NCBI GenBank assembly: GCA_025057755.1
Contig: JANWVC010000008.1
Span: 1 to 64,000 of the forward strand
Direction: 5' to 3'
DNA: 64,000 bases
DNA from: Limisphaera sp.
Lineage (GTDB): Bacteria; Verrucomicrobiota; Verrucomicrobiia; Limisphaerales; Limisphaeraceae
Shown here in pieces: positions 36,051-44,513 of the stretch. The notes below the pieces were generated by a model. The model searched no databases. It had not been told where the DNA came from and saw only the letters and a list, made by a program, of their open reading frames with translations. Each line of letters opens with the position of its first letter. The first letter of the stretch is position 1. The position numbers and the translations under genes are program-made.

Positions 36051-36608
36051 ATGAAATTTTTGGTGGCGATCACGGGCGCCAGTGGCGCGTTGTATGCCCA
36101 GCGATTGTTGGATCATCTGGATCCGGTCCGGCATGAAATCCATGTGGTGCTCAGCCGATATGCGCCCCAGGTCATCGACACAGAATTGCCGGGCGGGTTG
36201 CGCCTGCCGCCGGGTGCCCGGCTGCACAATCCTCGCAGCATGAACGCTCCTTTCGCCAGTGGCAGCAATCCGCCGGATGCCATGGTGATTATTCCCTGTA
36301 CCATGGGCACTTTAGGTCGGATCGCCCATGGGTATAGCGAGGATCTTTTGCTGCGAGCAGCCGATGTCGTGTTGAAAGAGCGGCGCAAGTTGATCCTCGT
36401 TCCTCGGGAAACCCCGCTGAATTTAATTCACGTTCGAAATTTCGAGCTGCTCTTGCAGGCCGGAGCCATCATTTTGCCGGCCAATCCTGCTTTTTACACG
36501 CGTCCCAGCACGGTGGAGGCGGTGGTGGATACCGTCGTGGCGCGGGTGCTGGATCATTTGGGAGTGCCGCATGACTTGGTGCCCCGGTGGGCCGAGGAAC
36601 CGGAATGA
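36051..36608 (+). CDS. ubiX: UbiX-family flavin prenyltransferase
   Basis: Makes prenylated FMN, the cofactor of UbiD-type decarboxylases. The 185-residue protein begins MKFLVAITGASGALYAQRLLDHL, with the FMN-binding GASGA loop. Later motifs are PCTMGTLGRIAHGYSEDLLLRAADVVLKERRKLILVPRETPLN and ILPANPAFYTRPSTVEAVVDTVVARVLDHLGV, all diagnostic. The ATG at 36051 is chosen over the in-frame ATG at 35949. Its stop overlaps the start of the prenyltransferase gene (ATGA at 36605-36608), so the two are translationally coupled. No ubiD is in the window. With a UbiA partner, quinone synthesis (ubiquinone, or menaquinone by the futalosine route) is the likely context. Confidence 0.95.
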   Translation: MKFLVAITGASGALYAQRLLDHLDPVRHEIHVVLSRYAPQVIDTELPGGLRLPPGARLHNPRSMNAPFASGSNPPDAMVIIPCTMGTLGRIAHGYSEDLLLRAADVVLKERRKLILVPRETPLNLIHVRNFELLLQAGAIILPANPAFYTRPSTVEAVVDTVVARVLDHLGVPHDLVPRWAEEPE

Positions 36609-37591
36609 ACAGTGAGCGCACGTCTAACGCAACTCTTGCCTCCCGGGTTGGTCCCCAGCTCCGGCCACGCCCGGGCGGTTTTTGGAGGGGGTTGGTCTCC
36701 TCTGTGGTTGAGTGGCTTTCATTTATACGCTTTTCTCACACAGTCTTTGCGCTGCCCTTTGCTCTGGCTGGCATGGCTGTGGCTGCCCGGGAGAATCGGG
36801 GTTGGCCCGGCTGGCGAACCTTCGGTTTGATCCTGGCGGCTATGGTGAGCGCTCGCACTTGCGCCATGGCATTTAACCGCATCGTGGACCGGCACTTTGA
36901 CGCACTGAATCCGCGCACGGCCCATCGTCACTTGCCCACGGGAAGAATCTCCCTGACGGCCGCATGGACGCTCTGGACGTTAAGCGGGGCCGGTCTGGTG
37001 GCCGTTAGTTGGTGGCTGAATCCGCTTTGCTTCGTGTTGTCCCCGGTTGCCCTGTTTGTGATCTGCTTCTATTCGGTGACCAAACGTTTTACGCCGTATA
37101 CGCACCTGTTTCTAGGGGCCGCCTTGGGCTTGGCCCCCGTGGGAGCGTGGTTGGCCGTAAAGGGCGGGGATGTGACCTGGCTGGACGGTCTGCGCATGTT
37201 CGTTCTGGCAGGCTCCGTGGTTTTTTGGGTTGCGGGTTTTGACATCATTTATTCGTTGCAGGATTACGAATTTGATCGAAGACATGGTTTGCATTCACTG
37301 CCGGTGGCTTGGGGGCCCAAGAATGCTTTGCTGGCAGCGTTTCTCAGCCATATGTTGATGATGGCCGGGCTGTTACTGTTCGGGTTGTTATGCCGGTTCC
37401 GTGTGGCTTATCTGGCGGGCTGGTTCATCATTCTCGTGTGTGTGCTGTTGGAACATTGGATTGCCCGCCGCCGAAGCTTGAACTGGGTTCAAACGGCTTT
37501 CTTCCGTCTTAATGCACTCATCAGTGTGGTGTTCTTGGCGGTAACCCTCGCCGAGGTGGTTTTTCAAGGCGGGTTTCGGCTTCGGTTTTGA
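36605..37591 (+). CDS. UbiA-family polyprenyltransferase (quinone biosynthesis)
   Basis: Integral membrane aromatic prenyltransferase. The 328-residue protein has both Asp-rich motifs: AFNRIVDRHFDALNPRTAHR (NxxxDxxxD, residues ~95-115) and DIIYSLQDYEFDRRHGLHSLP (residues ~215-235), embedded in about eight or nine membrane helices. That combination fits 4-hydroxybenzoate polyprenyltransferase or its menaquinone-pathway relative MqnP, which is often paired with ubiX in organisms using the futalosine route. The ATG at 36605 overlaps the ubiX stop. Acceptor assignment would need the rest of the genome. Confidence 0.88.
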   Translation: MNSERTSNATLASRVGPQLRPRPGGFWRGLVSSVVEWLSFIRFSHTVFALPFALAGMAVAARENRGWPGWRTFGLILAAMVSARTCAMAFNRIVDRHFDALNPRTAHRHLPTGRISLTAAWTLWTLSGAGLVAVSWWLNPLCFVLSPVALFVICFYSVTKRFTPYTHLFLGAALGLAPVGAWLAVKGGDVTWLDGLRMFVLAGSVVFWVAGFDIIYSLQDYEFDRRHGLHSLPVAWGPKNALLAAFLSHMLMMAGLLLFGLLCRFRVAYLAGWFIILVCVLLEHWIARRRSLNWVQTAFFRLNALISVVFLAVTLAEVVFQGGFRLRF

Positions 37592-37692
37592 TCCGGTTTG
37601 AACCGCCCTGAGTGTCATTGGCTGCCGAAAGGGTAAACCTGGTCGGACTTGGACGCAGCGGCTTTCGCCGAGCAGGCATGTCCCAGAATTGC

Positions 37693-38787
37693 TTAACCGA
37701 GGATGCGGCGGCCTTCGTCGAGGAAGATGCCTTTGAAGTTCATTTCAAGGGCTTGTGGATTGCTCGCCTTGGACAAGGCCTCTTTCTCCGTGATGATGCC
37801 TTCCCGCACGAGGTGGAACAGGGACTGGTTGAAGTTCAACATCCCATCATCGGTCCCGGTTTCAATGGCAGCCGGTAATTTGTCCAACCGGTTTTCCTCG
37901 ATGAGCTTCCTTACGGTCGGCGTGTTGATGAGAATCTCGAATGCCGGCACCAGGCCTCCAGTGACGGTGTTGCACATGCGCTGACAAATGACGGCTTGCA
38001 ACGTGCCGGCCAGTTGGCGACGAATCTGTTCCCGTTCGTCGGCTTTGAAAAAGTCAAGAATCCGGTTGATGGACTGTGCGGCATTGGTGGTGTGGAGGGT
38101 CGAGAGCACGAGATGACCCGTGTCGGCCGCGCTCATGGCAGCAGTAAAACTGATGGCATCGCGCATCTCACCGATCATGATGATGTCCGGGTCCTGCCGC
38201 AGCACATGCTTGAGCGCATGATGAAAGGAAAGCGTGTCCAATCCCACCTCGCGTTGCTCAATGATGCACTGGTTATCTTCGAATACATACTCGATGGGAT
38301 CCTCCAGTGTGATAATGTGCTTGCGGAAATTGGCATTGATATGCTCGATCATCGCTGCCAAGGTTGTGGATTTGCCGCAACCAGTGGAGCCGGCTACCAG
38401 TACGATCCCGCGGGGAGATTCGGCAATGGTCTTGATCTGCGGCAGCAGCCCTAGCTCTTCAAAACCCGGTACCTGCGTCTTAACATAGCGCATGGCCAGG
38501 CACCACTGGCCGCGTTGCTGGAACAGATTCGTGCGGAACCGCCCAATCCCGGGCACAAAGTACGAAAAATCGATTTCGCGTTCGTTCTCCAATCGGTGCT
38601 TCAAATGAGGCGGGGTGACGGCTCGAACGACCTCTTCCATCCAGTTGTAGGTGGGCAGCGGGGCATCTACCGTGATGAGTTGTCGGTTGATGCGAAACAC
38701 CACCGGCGCATTAATCTTGATATGCACGTCGGAGGCGCCGGCCTCAACAGCCTTCTGCAGGATTTTGTGGAAAAGCTCCATTGCCAT
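37693..38787 (-). CDS. pilT: Type IV pilus retraction ATPase PilT
   Basis: Hexameric ATPase powering pilus retraction and twitching. The 364-residue protein has the PilT N-domain (MELFHKILQKAVEAGASDVHIK), Walker A GSTGCGKSTT, the Asp box ITLEDPIEYVFEDN, Walker B DIIMIGEMRD, the His box GHLVLSTLHTTNA, and a C-terminal EALSKASNP motif, a variant of the usual PilT LLSN/ASNP ending. The start could be 38787 (MAMELF), 38781 (MELF) or 38805; none has a clear ribosome-binding site. It is divergent from a pseudopilin gene whose start lies about 420 bases away, but other pilus genes are absent. Confidence 0.94.
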   Translation of the reverse strand: MAMELFHKILQKAVEAGASDVHIKINAPVVFRINRQLITVDAPLPTYNWMEEVVRAVTPPHLKHRLENEREIDFSYFVPGIGRFRTNLFQQRGQWCLAMRYVKTQVPGFEELGLLPQIKTIAESPRGIVLVAGSTGCGKSTTLAAMIEHINANFRKHIITLEDPIEYVFEDNQCIIEQREVGLDTLSFHHALKHVLRQDPDIIMIGEMRDAISFTAAMSAADTGHLVLSTLHTTNAAQSINRILDFFKADEREQIRRQLAGTLQAVICQRMCNTVTGGLVPAFEILINTPTVRKLIEENRLDKLPAAIETGTDDGMLNFNQSLFHLVREGIITEKEALSKASNPQALEMNFKGIFLDEGRRILG

Positions 38788-39208
38788 GAGTGCAACATAG
38801 CCCAACAGGTGGAAGGTCGGCCAGAAGGGAAATGGGCGGGCCTTCTGTGGCTTTCGACAGGACCGATTTGCCTCTGGATTAACGCCAACGAAGCTTTTGG
38901 CTCCTGGGTCAGCCTGAGGGCGAACCTGGTCTTCGAATGAGATGCCACCTGGTCAAATCCGACAGGCTCGGTCCCGCGGGGAAGCAAGTGGGGTCAGATT
39001 CGTTCTGGGTCTTGTCACTTTATGCCCGATCCACAACCTTGGGAACAGAATGCGCAAACTGGTTTCGGCATTCAGTTGCCTAGATTATCGACTTCGAGAA
39101 GGAGCCCCAATCTGCCGGACTGGCCTTGCCCAACGGGGTTGCTCCAAAAAAGTTGTGGTGACCTTTCCTGCATGTTCCGCGCGGGCTAACCGGACCTTGC
39201 AACCACAA

Positions 39209-39949
39209 ATGCGATGCTCGCGCCTGGCGCTCGGCGCCTGTCTTCCAAGATTCCTTGCTGGGTTTACCCTTTTAGAACTGCTCTTGGTCATTTTGGTCGT
39301 CGGTGTGTTAGTAGCCATCATACTGCCTGGTCTGCCGCGTGCCCGCCAACTGGCCCTAGGGATCGGGTGCTTAAACCATTTGCGGCAACAAGGCATGGCT
39401 TGGCACATGTATCTGGCCGAGCACGGGGCGCGTTTCGCCGACCGCCGGGACTTGAAAACATCCCTCCCATCAGGCTATCGACCATGCTCGGATTGGCCTC
39501 CAAGCGACCCACGCGCGGGGCGGGCAGCTGTGGTCTTGGCCGATCCTCTTACTGGAGAGGCGAGTTGGAGTTGTCCTGGGGCCCGATGGTCTCCCTTGGG
39601 CGACCGGCCTCAGGTCAAGCAGCAGGGAGGAGCGAACCCGTCAGCACCGATAGTGCGTTATTGGATGTGGAGATTCGATCGAGTGGATGAGCCTGTCCTT
39701 GCCGATAATTTTTGGGGCCGGAAGGAGTCGAAATGTGTTGCGATGCTTGGCGAAGCGGGACATCCCATGGCAGGCCGGCCTCAGGGACCGGCCGAGGTCG
39801 AGTTGGTGGCGGACGTGTACTTTCCCGGAAATCTCACCAGCGCCCCGCCGGAATGGCGCGGGCGGGCAGCGCATCCAAGGGGCCGGAATCGCCTTATGAT
39901 GGATGGTCACGCGGGGTTCTACCGCGACATAAGGCTTTATGGCCATTAA
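39209..39949 (+). CDS. Type II secretion/type IV pilus-like pseudopilin with N-terminal methylation motif
   Basis: The 246-residue product has a prepilin leader (MRCSRLALGACLPRFLAG) followed by FTLLELLLVILVVGVLVAIILPGLPRARQL. Prepilin peptidase would cut after the Gly, and Glu5 of the mature protein is present. The globular part resembles the abundant planctomycetal and verrucomicrobial pseudopilins: CLNHLRQQGMAWHMYLAEHG, HPRGRNRLMMDGHAGFYRD (the so-called H-X9-DG-like end). Earlier in-frame ATGs at 38942 and 39050 would put over 50 residues before the leader, so 39209 is preferred though it lacks an obvious ribosome-binding site. These proteins are usually in multi-copy families of uncertain function. 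Confidence 0.78.
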   Translation: MRCSRLALGACLPRFLAGFTLLELLLVILVVGVLVAIILPGLPRARQLALGIGCLNHLRQQGMAWHMYLAEHGARFADRRDLKTSLPSGYRPCSDWPPSDPRAGRAAVVLADPLTGEASWSCPGARWSPLGDRPQVKQQGGANPSAPIVRYWMWRFDRVDEPVLADNFWGRKESKCVAMLGEAGHPMAGRPQGPAEVELVADVYFPGNLTSAPPEWRGRAAHPRGRNRLMMDGHAGFYRDIRLYGH

Positions 39950-40250
39950 GCCGTAGGCTCGCAAGTGCTTCGAACGTATGCACCAGAGACTCGTGGTCGC
40001 AGGCGGCGCTCACCGCTCTGGGCCGAGTTAGCTTGCCGAGTGACACGCGGAAGAGGCATGGAAGCATGCCGACTCGCAACTTGTGCAAACAAGCGGGTTT
40101 AGCGCTATCGTGTCGGGGTGTCACCGTTGCGATGCAATGTCCTCGGCGTCGCTCATCGGGCCGGTAGGTGGGATCCTACCGTACGGTCGTGCAAGGGATG
40201 CGGGAGGAACATTTGCGTTCCGCAGTTTGTCGGGTCGAGACCAAAAACTC
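39950..40250 (+). other. Intergenic region with a hairpin next to a palindrome
   Basis: No gene seen. A 7-bp stem with a 6-base loop (CGGTAGG / CCTACCG, 40162-40181) runs straight into a 10-base palindrome, ACCGTACGGT (40178-40187), about 65 bases before the ATP-grasp-like gene. It could be an operator or leader hairpin; nothing proves it. Confidence 0.4.
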
Positions 40251-41597
40251 ATGATGACGCGGAAACATGAGCAAGGCGCCAGAGAACGCGCCCTCTGGAT
40301 TCGAAGCCAGATTCCTCCCGAGGGCTTGTTCGCCGGCCAACAGTGGCGGATCAGTCCTGAACCCTTCCAAATCCCAATGGCCCTGGCGGATGAGCTGCAG
40401 CAAATGGGCCGGATTCTACTTCAGTTTTACCGGGCTGCAGACCTGCTGTATCGACAGTCCACAAGTGGGAAGCAACCGGGTTGGATTGCTGCGTTGCTGG
40501 ACCAAGGGAAACCGGCAGATCTGATTGCCTGGCAACGGCATGCGGGGTTTCGGCACGAACTGCCCCGAGTGATCCGGCCCGATATTCTTCTGACGGCAGA
40601 GGGAATCAAAATTACGGAGTTGGACAGCGTGCCTGGCGGCATTGGCTTAACAGCTTGGTTGCAAACGGCTTATCAACCCAGCGATGGTTCCGGATTGTCC
40701 GGGCGTTTGGTCGGCGGGGCCTCCGGCATGGCCGATGGATTCGCTGCCATTTTTGGAGAGGCGCCACATGTATCCATTCTCGTGTCCGAAGAGTCGGCCA
40801 TGTATCGACCGGAAATGCACTGGCTTGCTAAGCGATTGGGAGATCGATTCGCCGTCTTTGATTGTCAACCGCGCGCCTTTCCCAGTGGCGGGGCCGTATA
40901 CCGGTTTTTCGAGCTTTTTGATCTTGCGAATGTCCCGGTAGCTTCAGAACTGTTCGCGCGCGCAGCCCGAGGCGAAATTCGCCTCACCCCGCCGCCCAAA
41001 CCGGCCCTGGAAGAAAAATTGTGGTTGGCACTCCTCTGGAATCGTAACCTGCAAGAGTTCTGGCGGCGTGAGTTGGGTGCAGCATTCTTTGACCGGTTGC
41101 GTAGTTGGGTACCTTATACATGGGTCGTGGATCCGACGCCGCTGCCCCCGCACGCCGCGATTCCGGAACTGGGTTTGACCGACTGGCGGCAACTGAAAAC
41201 GTTGTCGCAACGTCAGCGTCAGCTGATCCTCAAAATTTCCGGATTTTCGCCCCGGGCGTGGGGCGCGCGCGGGGTGTACCTTGGCAGCGATCTGTCTCAG
41301 GAACACTGGGCAGCAGTGGTCGACCGCGCTCTGGAGGACTTTCGTCACAATCCATGGGTCTTGCAACGTTATCATGCACCCTCAAAGCATCCGTTTGTCT
41401 GGTACGACTTTGACGCAAACCAACTCGTGCAAGCAGAGGGACGCGTGCGGCTTTGTCCGTATTACTTCGTTCTTGGGGAACGCGAGCAAGCGCGCACGCA
41501 ACTGGGGGGCGTGTTGGTGACCATTTGTCCGTTGGACAAAAAGCTGATTCACGGCATGGATGTAGCCGTAGAGGTTCCAGCCGCGGTGGGTCTATGA
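40251..41597 (+). CDS. Putative circularly permuted ATP-grasp protein of unknown function
   Basis: A 448-residue soluble protein with no signal peptide or membrane helix. Suggestive segments are PDILLTAEGIKITELDSVPGGIGLTAWL near residues 110-140 (an E-x-D/N-x2-P-G-G like motif seen in glutathionylspermidine-synthase-type ATP-grasp enzymes), QRQLILKISGFSPRAWGARGVYLGSDLSQEHW (a Lys plus Gly-rich nucleotide loop) and a VLQRYHAPSK strand near residue 385. The pattern fits circularly permuted ATP-grasp ligases, but I cannot name the substrate. The stop overlaps the start of the MarC gene (ATGA at 41594-41597), implying coupled translation. ATG at 40251 or 40254 are equivalent; earlier ATGs lie in non-protein-like sequence. 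Confidence 0.6.
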   Translation: MMTRKHEQGARERALWIRSQIPPEGLFAGQQWRISPEPFQIPMALADELQQMGRILLQFYRAADLLYRQSTSGKQPGWIAALLDQGKPADLIAWQRHAGFRHELPRVIRPDILLTAEGIKITELDSVPGGIGLTAWLQTAYQPSDGSGLSGRLVGGASGMADGFAAIFGEAPHVSILVSEESAMYRPEMHWLAKRLGDRFAVFDCQPRAFPSGGAVYRFFELFDLANVPVASELFARAARGEIRLTPPPKPALEEKLWLALLWNRNLQEFWRRELGAAFFDRLRSWVPYTWVVDPTPLPPHAAIPELGLTDWRQLKTLSQRQRQLILKISGFSPRAWGARGVYLGSDLSQEHWAAVVDRALEDFRHNPWVLQRYHAPSKHPFVWYDFDANQLVQAEGRVRLCPYYFVLGEREQARTQLGGVLVTICPLDKKLIHGMDVAVEVPAAVGL

Positions 41598-42235
41598 TGG
41601 ATTGGATGCAATTTGGACTTTTGGCGTTTGGATCGCTGTTTGTGATCGTAGATCCAGTGTCCACTGCGCCAGCGTTTTTGGCCATGACACCCCAAAACAC
41701 GCCGGAGCAGCGAATTCAAATGGCCCGCACGGCTTGCTTGGTGGCCGCATTGGTCTTGGTGCTGTTCGCGGCCGCAGGCGAATGGATCTTTCGGTTCTTG
41801 GGGATCACCTTGCCAGCATTCCAGATCGCTGCCAGTGTCGTGTTGATGATGGTCGCCCTGGACATGTTGAAAGCGCAACGATCCCGTGTGCAGGAAACCC
41901 GGGAGGAAACCGAGGCGGGCGCAGCCAAGGAGGACATTTCCGTAACTCCCTTGGCGATCCCACTATTGGCGGGGCCAGGGGCGATTTCCACGGTGATTTT
42001 GCTTCAAAGCCAGGCCAAGGGTTGGACGCTGCAAGCCGTGCTTTATGCGGTCATCGCGGCGGTTATGCTCGCCAGCTACGCGATCTTGCACACAGCCGCC
42101 CGAAGCAGCCGGTTCTTAAATCCCATCGCCCTGAATATCTTGGCTCGAATCATGGGATTGTTGTTGGCGGCTGTTGCCGTGCAATTCATGGTCAACGCCC
42201 TCAGGACTCTGAAGAGCGACCTTTGGAGTGGTTGA
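41594..42235 (+). CDS. MarC family integral membrane protein
   Basis: A 213-residue membrane protein of the MarC/UPF0056 family with six predicted helices. Family marks are FGSLFVIVDPVSTAPAFLAMTP in the first helix, FLGITLPAFQIAASVVLMMVALDML in the middle, the conserved SVTPLAIPLLAGPGAISTVILL and a final RIMGLLLAAVAVQFMVNAL. Despite the name, MarC proteins are not shown to confer multiple antibiotic resistance, and their substrate is unknown. The ATG at 41594 overlaps the preceding stop by four bases. The next gene is 163 bases away. Confidence 0.9.
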   Translation: MMDWMQFGLLAFGSLFVIVDPVSTAPAFLAMTPQNTPEQRIQMARTACLVAALVLVLFAAAGEWIFRFLGITLPAFQIAASVVLMMVALDMLKAQRSRVQETREETEAGAAKEDISVTPLAIPLLAGPGAISTVILLQSQAKGWTLQAVLYAVIAAVMLASYAILHTAARSSRFLNPIALNILARIMGLLLAAVAVQFMVNALRTLKSDLWSG

Positions 42236-42398
42236 GAGAAGTAGCCACTGCCTTCGTAGGCACCGTTGGACCGCAGCATTTCGAGTCTCCTCCAGGAGCA
42301 AGCAACGAAGCCCGCTGATCATGTCCTACAGGGAACGTTTGCCATACCCCAGAATTGGTGCTTTGCTTGACTGTGAGAGCTTTGGAAAGGGAATCCTC

Positions 42399-43304
42399 AT
42401 GAAACCACACGAATGGACCCGACGTCGTTTCCTGACCACCACGGTAGCCATTGCCGGATGGGCGCTATGTCCCCCCAGATTCGGTGCTGCGGAGACACCG
42501 CGCAGGACAGCCTCCGATTTGGTCCCGTTAGGGCGAACCGGCCTTACGATCAGCCGGTTGGGAGTGGGTACGGGCAGTAATGCTGGCGAGGTCCAACGGA
42601 GATTGGGCCGATCGGGCTTCGAACGGCTCATCCGGCATGCTTTTGATCGCGGCGTGACCTACATTGACACTGCCGAGGCTTATCAGACTCACGAGTACAT
42701 CCGAGAGGCGATCCGGGGATTGCCTCGGGAAAAGCTTTTTATCCTAACAAAGATTCCCGGCGTGCCCGAAAAGCCATTGGAAGTTCTCGACCGATACCGG
42801 CGGGAATTGGGCGTGGATTACCTAGACTGTGTACTCACACACTGCGCTACCAGTGCACGTTGGGATGACGAAAGGCGTCGTGTATTGGATGCACTTGAAC
42901 TGGCCAAACAAAAGGGAATGATCCGGGCCAAAGGGGTTTCTTGCCACGGATTGCCTGCGCTCTGCAGGGCGACGCAAGTGGACTGGGTGGAGGTGCATTT
43001 AGTGCGATTGAATCCGCAAGGCCGACACATTGACGGCACTTCGGATCGTTGGAACGAGAGCGGAAATGAGACCACGCTGCCCCGGGTTGTGCAAGAGATT
43101 CGATCCATGCGCGCCAAAGGACGGGGCATCATCGGCATGAAGATCGTGGGCAACGGTGAATTCCGTTCTCCTGAAGATCGCGAAAAATCCATCCGTTTTG
43201 TCATGCAGTCAGACCTCGTGGACGCCATTACCATTGGCTTCGCCAGTACTGAAGAGATCGACGAGGCCATCGAACGCATGAACCGTGCCTTGGCCCAAGC
43301 CTGA
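42399..43304 (+). CDS. Tat-exported aldo/keto reductase
   Basis: A 301-residue protein with a twin-arginine signal (MKPHEWTRRRFLTTTVAIAGWALC) and an aldo/keto reductase TIM barrel: LVPLGRTGLTISRLGVGTGSN, GVTYIDTAEAYQ (Asp and Tyr of the catalytic set), LFILTKIPG (Lys), DYLDCVLTHCA (the His position) and a C-terminal AITIGFASTEEIDEAI that binds NADP in related enzymes. The start has GGAAAGGGA ten bases upstream; the open frame before it is not protein-like. Periplasmic AKRs of this kind are frequent in Planctomycetota and Verrucomicrobiota; electron donor and substrate are unknown. Confidence 0.9.
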   Translation: MKPHEWTRRRFLTTTVAIAGWALCPPRFGAAETPRRTASDLVPLGRTGLTISRLGVGTGSNAGEVQRRLGRSGFERLIRHAFDRGVTYIDTAEAYQTHEYIREAIRGLPREKLFILTKIPGVPEKPLEVLDRYRRELGVDYLDCVLTHCATSARWDDERRRVLDALELAKQKGMIRAKGVSCHGLPALCRATQVDWVEVHLVRLNPQGRHIDGTSDRWNESGNETTLPRVVQEIRSMRAKGRGIIGMKIVGNGEFRSPEDREKSIRFVMQSDLVDAITIGFASTEEIDEAIERMNRALAQA

Positions 43305-43686
43305 GCCTCTGCATGCTTGGAGGCTCAGACTCGTTGAAGCTGAGTGATATGCACACGCAGAGTTGCGTCGTTGCAAACGAAACGAGCTACTTGGTAAGGG
43401 AAGGGGTGGTGAGACATCCGTACAATAAGCCCGAATCGCTTTCAACAGAAGCCCATTGGATCCTTCCCGGTTGAACGGAATGCGGCCGTTTGGTGACTCC
43501 TGGCATCCCCTAGATTACGGGAAGAAGCGTCGTGAATCCAATAGCTGATCGGCGGGCACTTTTCAGTCGCGGTCGGTAGCACGGTATTCCATTTGCATGT
43601 GCTTGCGTGCGGCCGTTAAAACGATGGACCGTCTGTGGCTGCTGACCTCTGGGATGTATGGTCTCCAATTACCTACCGATGCATGT
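43305..43686. other. Convergent intergenic region
   Basis: About 380 bases between the convergent aldo/keto reductase and small basic protein genes. I see no gene, terminator or repeat that I can support. Confidence 0.35.
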
Positions 43687-43929
43687 TCAGGTGCCAGGCG
43701 CCGTCGGGTTCGTTGCGGTCTGGGCCGACAAACCCGGGGACGTCCCCGACTCTCCCAACGTGGTCGGTTCTGATGCGGAGTCAGATGCTCCTCCGTGTGA
43801 CCGCGGCGCGGCTGGTGCAGCGGTGCTCGCGGCTGTGGCTGTACGGGCCTGCTTGGCAGCCAACTTCTTGCGCTTGATGTAGCGTTGGCGCCGACGCCGC
43901 TTCAGAATCTTGTTGTATTGCTTGCTCAT
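43687..43929 (-). CDS. Small basic protein with Arg/Lys-rich N-terminus (80 aa)
   Basis: The product opens MSKQYNKILKRRRRQRYIKRKKLAAKQA, with about half of the first 28 residues Lys or Arg, then changes to an Ala/Thr/Ser/Pro/Gly-rich, probably disordered tail. A ribosome-binding site (AAAGGAA) sits three to four bases before the ATG. The basic head suggests binding to nucleic acid or the ribosome. I recall similar short MSKQYNK-type proteins in Verrucomicrobiota but cannot name a family. It is divergent from the lipoprotein gene, with 47 bases between the starts. Confidence 0.7.
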   Translation of the reverse strand: MSKQYNKILKRRRRQRYIKRKKLAAKQARTATAASTAAPAAPRSHGGASDSASEPTTLGESGTSPGLSAQTATNPTAPGT

Positions 43930-43976
43930 AGTTCCTTTACAACCCCGCTCGAATGCGATTGCTTGGGCCGAGCAAT

Positions 43977-44507
43977 ATGAGCCGACAATGGCATCAGTTC
44001 AATCTCTATTTGGGGATTGGCGTCCTGATCCTGGCGTTGGCAGGGTGCCAAACAGCCGAATCGCGGGCGCGCAAGGAGATCACCACGTTGCGGGTGCATC
44101 TGGAAGTTCGTCCTGAACCCACCGGTCAAACTGATACCATTACCGTGTTCCGGGAAAACCCAGTGGAACTGACCATTGAGAAATCCCCCTTCTTGACCGA
44201 GGTCCATGTGGCTTCGGCCAAGCTGGTGGAAGTTTTTGGCGTGCCGACCATCCAGATTCAGTTGAATCGTTCCGGCACTTGGTTGCTCGAACAGTACACA
44301 ACTGCATATCGGGGCCGACGCATGGCCATTTTCAGCCAGTTTGGTAAACAGCCAGATCGGGCTCGATGGTTGGCAGCCCCGTTGATCCGACAGCGCATTG
44401 CCGATGGCTTTCTTGTCTTTACGCCCGATGCAAGCCGGGAGGAGGCTGAACGCATCGTGCGAGGCCTGAATAATTTGGTAGCCAGGCGCAAAGCGCGCGA
44501 TTTCTGA
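43977..44507 (+). CDS. Lipoprotein with a SecDF-P1-head-like domain
   Basis: A 176-residue protein with a lipoprotein signal (GIGVLILALAGC, lipobox LAGC near residue 24). The remainder contains VELTIEKSPFLTEVHVASAKLVEV, IQIQLNRSGTWLLEQYTTAYRGRRMAIFSQFG and DGFLVFTPDASREEAERIVRGLNNL, which resemble the P1 head subdomain of SecD/SecDF (strand, helix, then a closing 'EEA..i...L' helix). The similarity is judged by eye and is moderate. Proteins with this domain but no SecD transmembrane part occur in PVC bacteria with unknown roles. It is followed after six bases by the M23 peptidase gene, so the two form an operon. Confidence 0.7.
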   Translation: MSRQWHQFNLYLGIGVLILALAGCQTAESRARKEITTLRVHLEVRPEPTGQTDTITVFRENPVELTIEKSPFLTEVHVASAKLVEVFGVPTIQIQLNRSGTWLLEQYTTAYRGRRMAIFSQFGKQPDRARWLAAPLIRQRIADGFLVFTPDASREEAERIVRGLNNLVARRKARDF

Positions 44508-44513
44508 TCCCTC

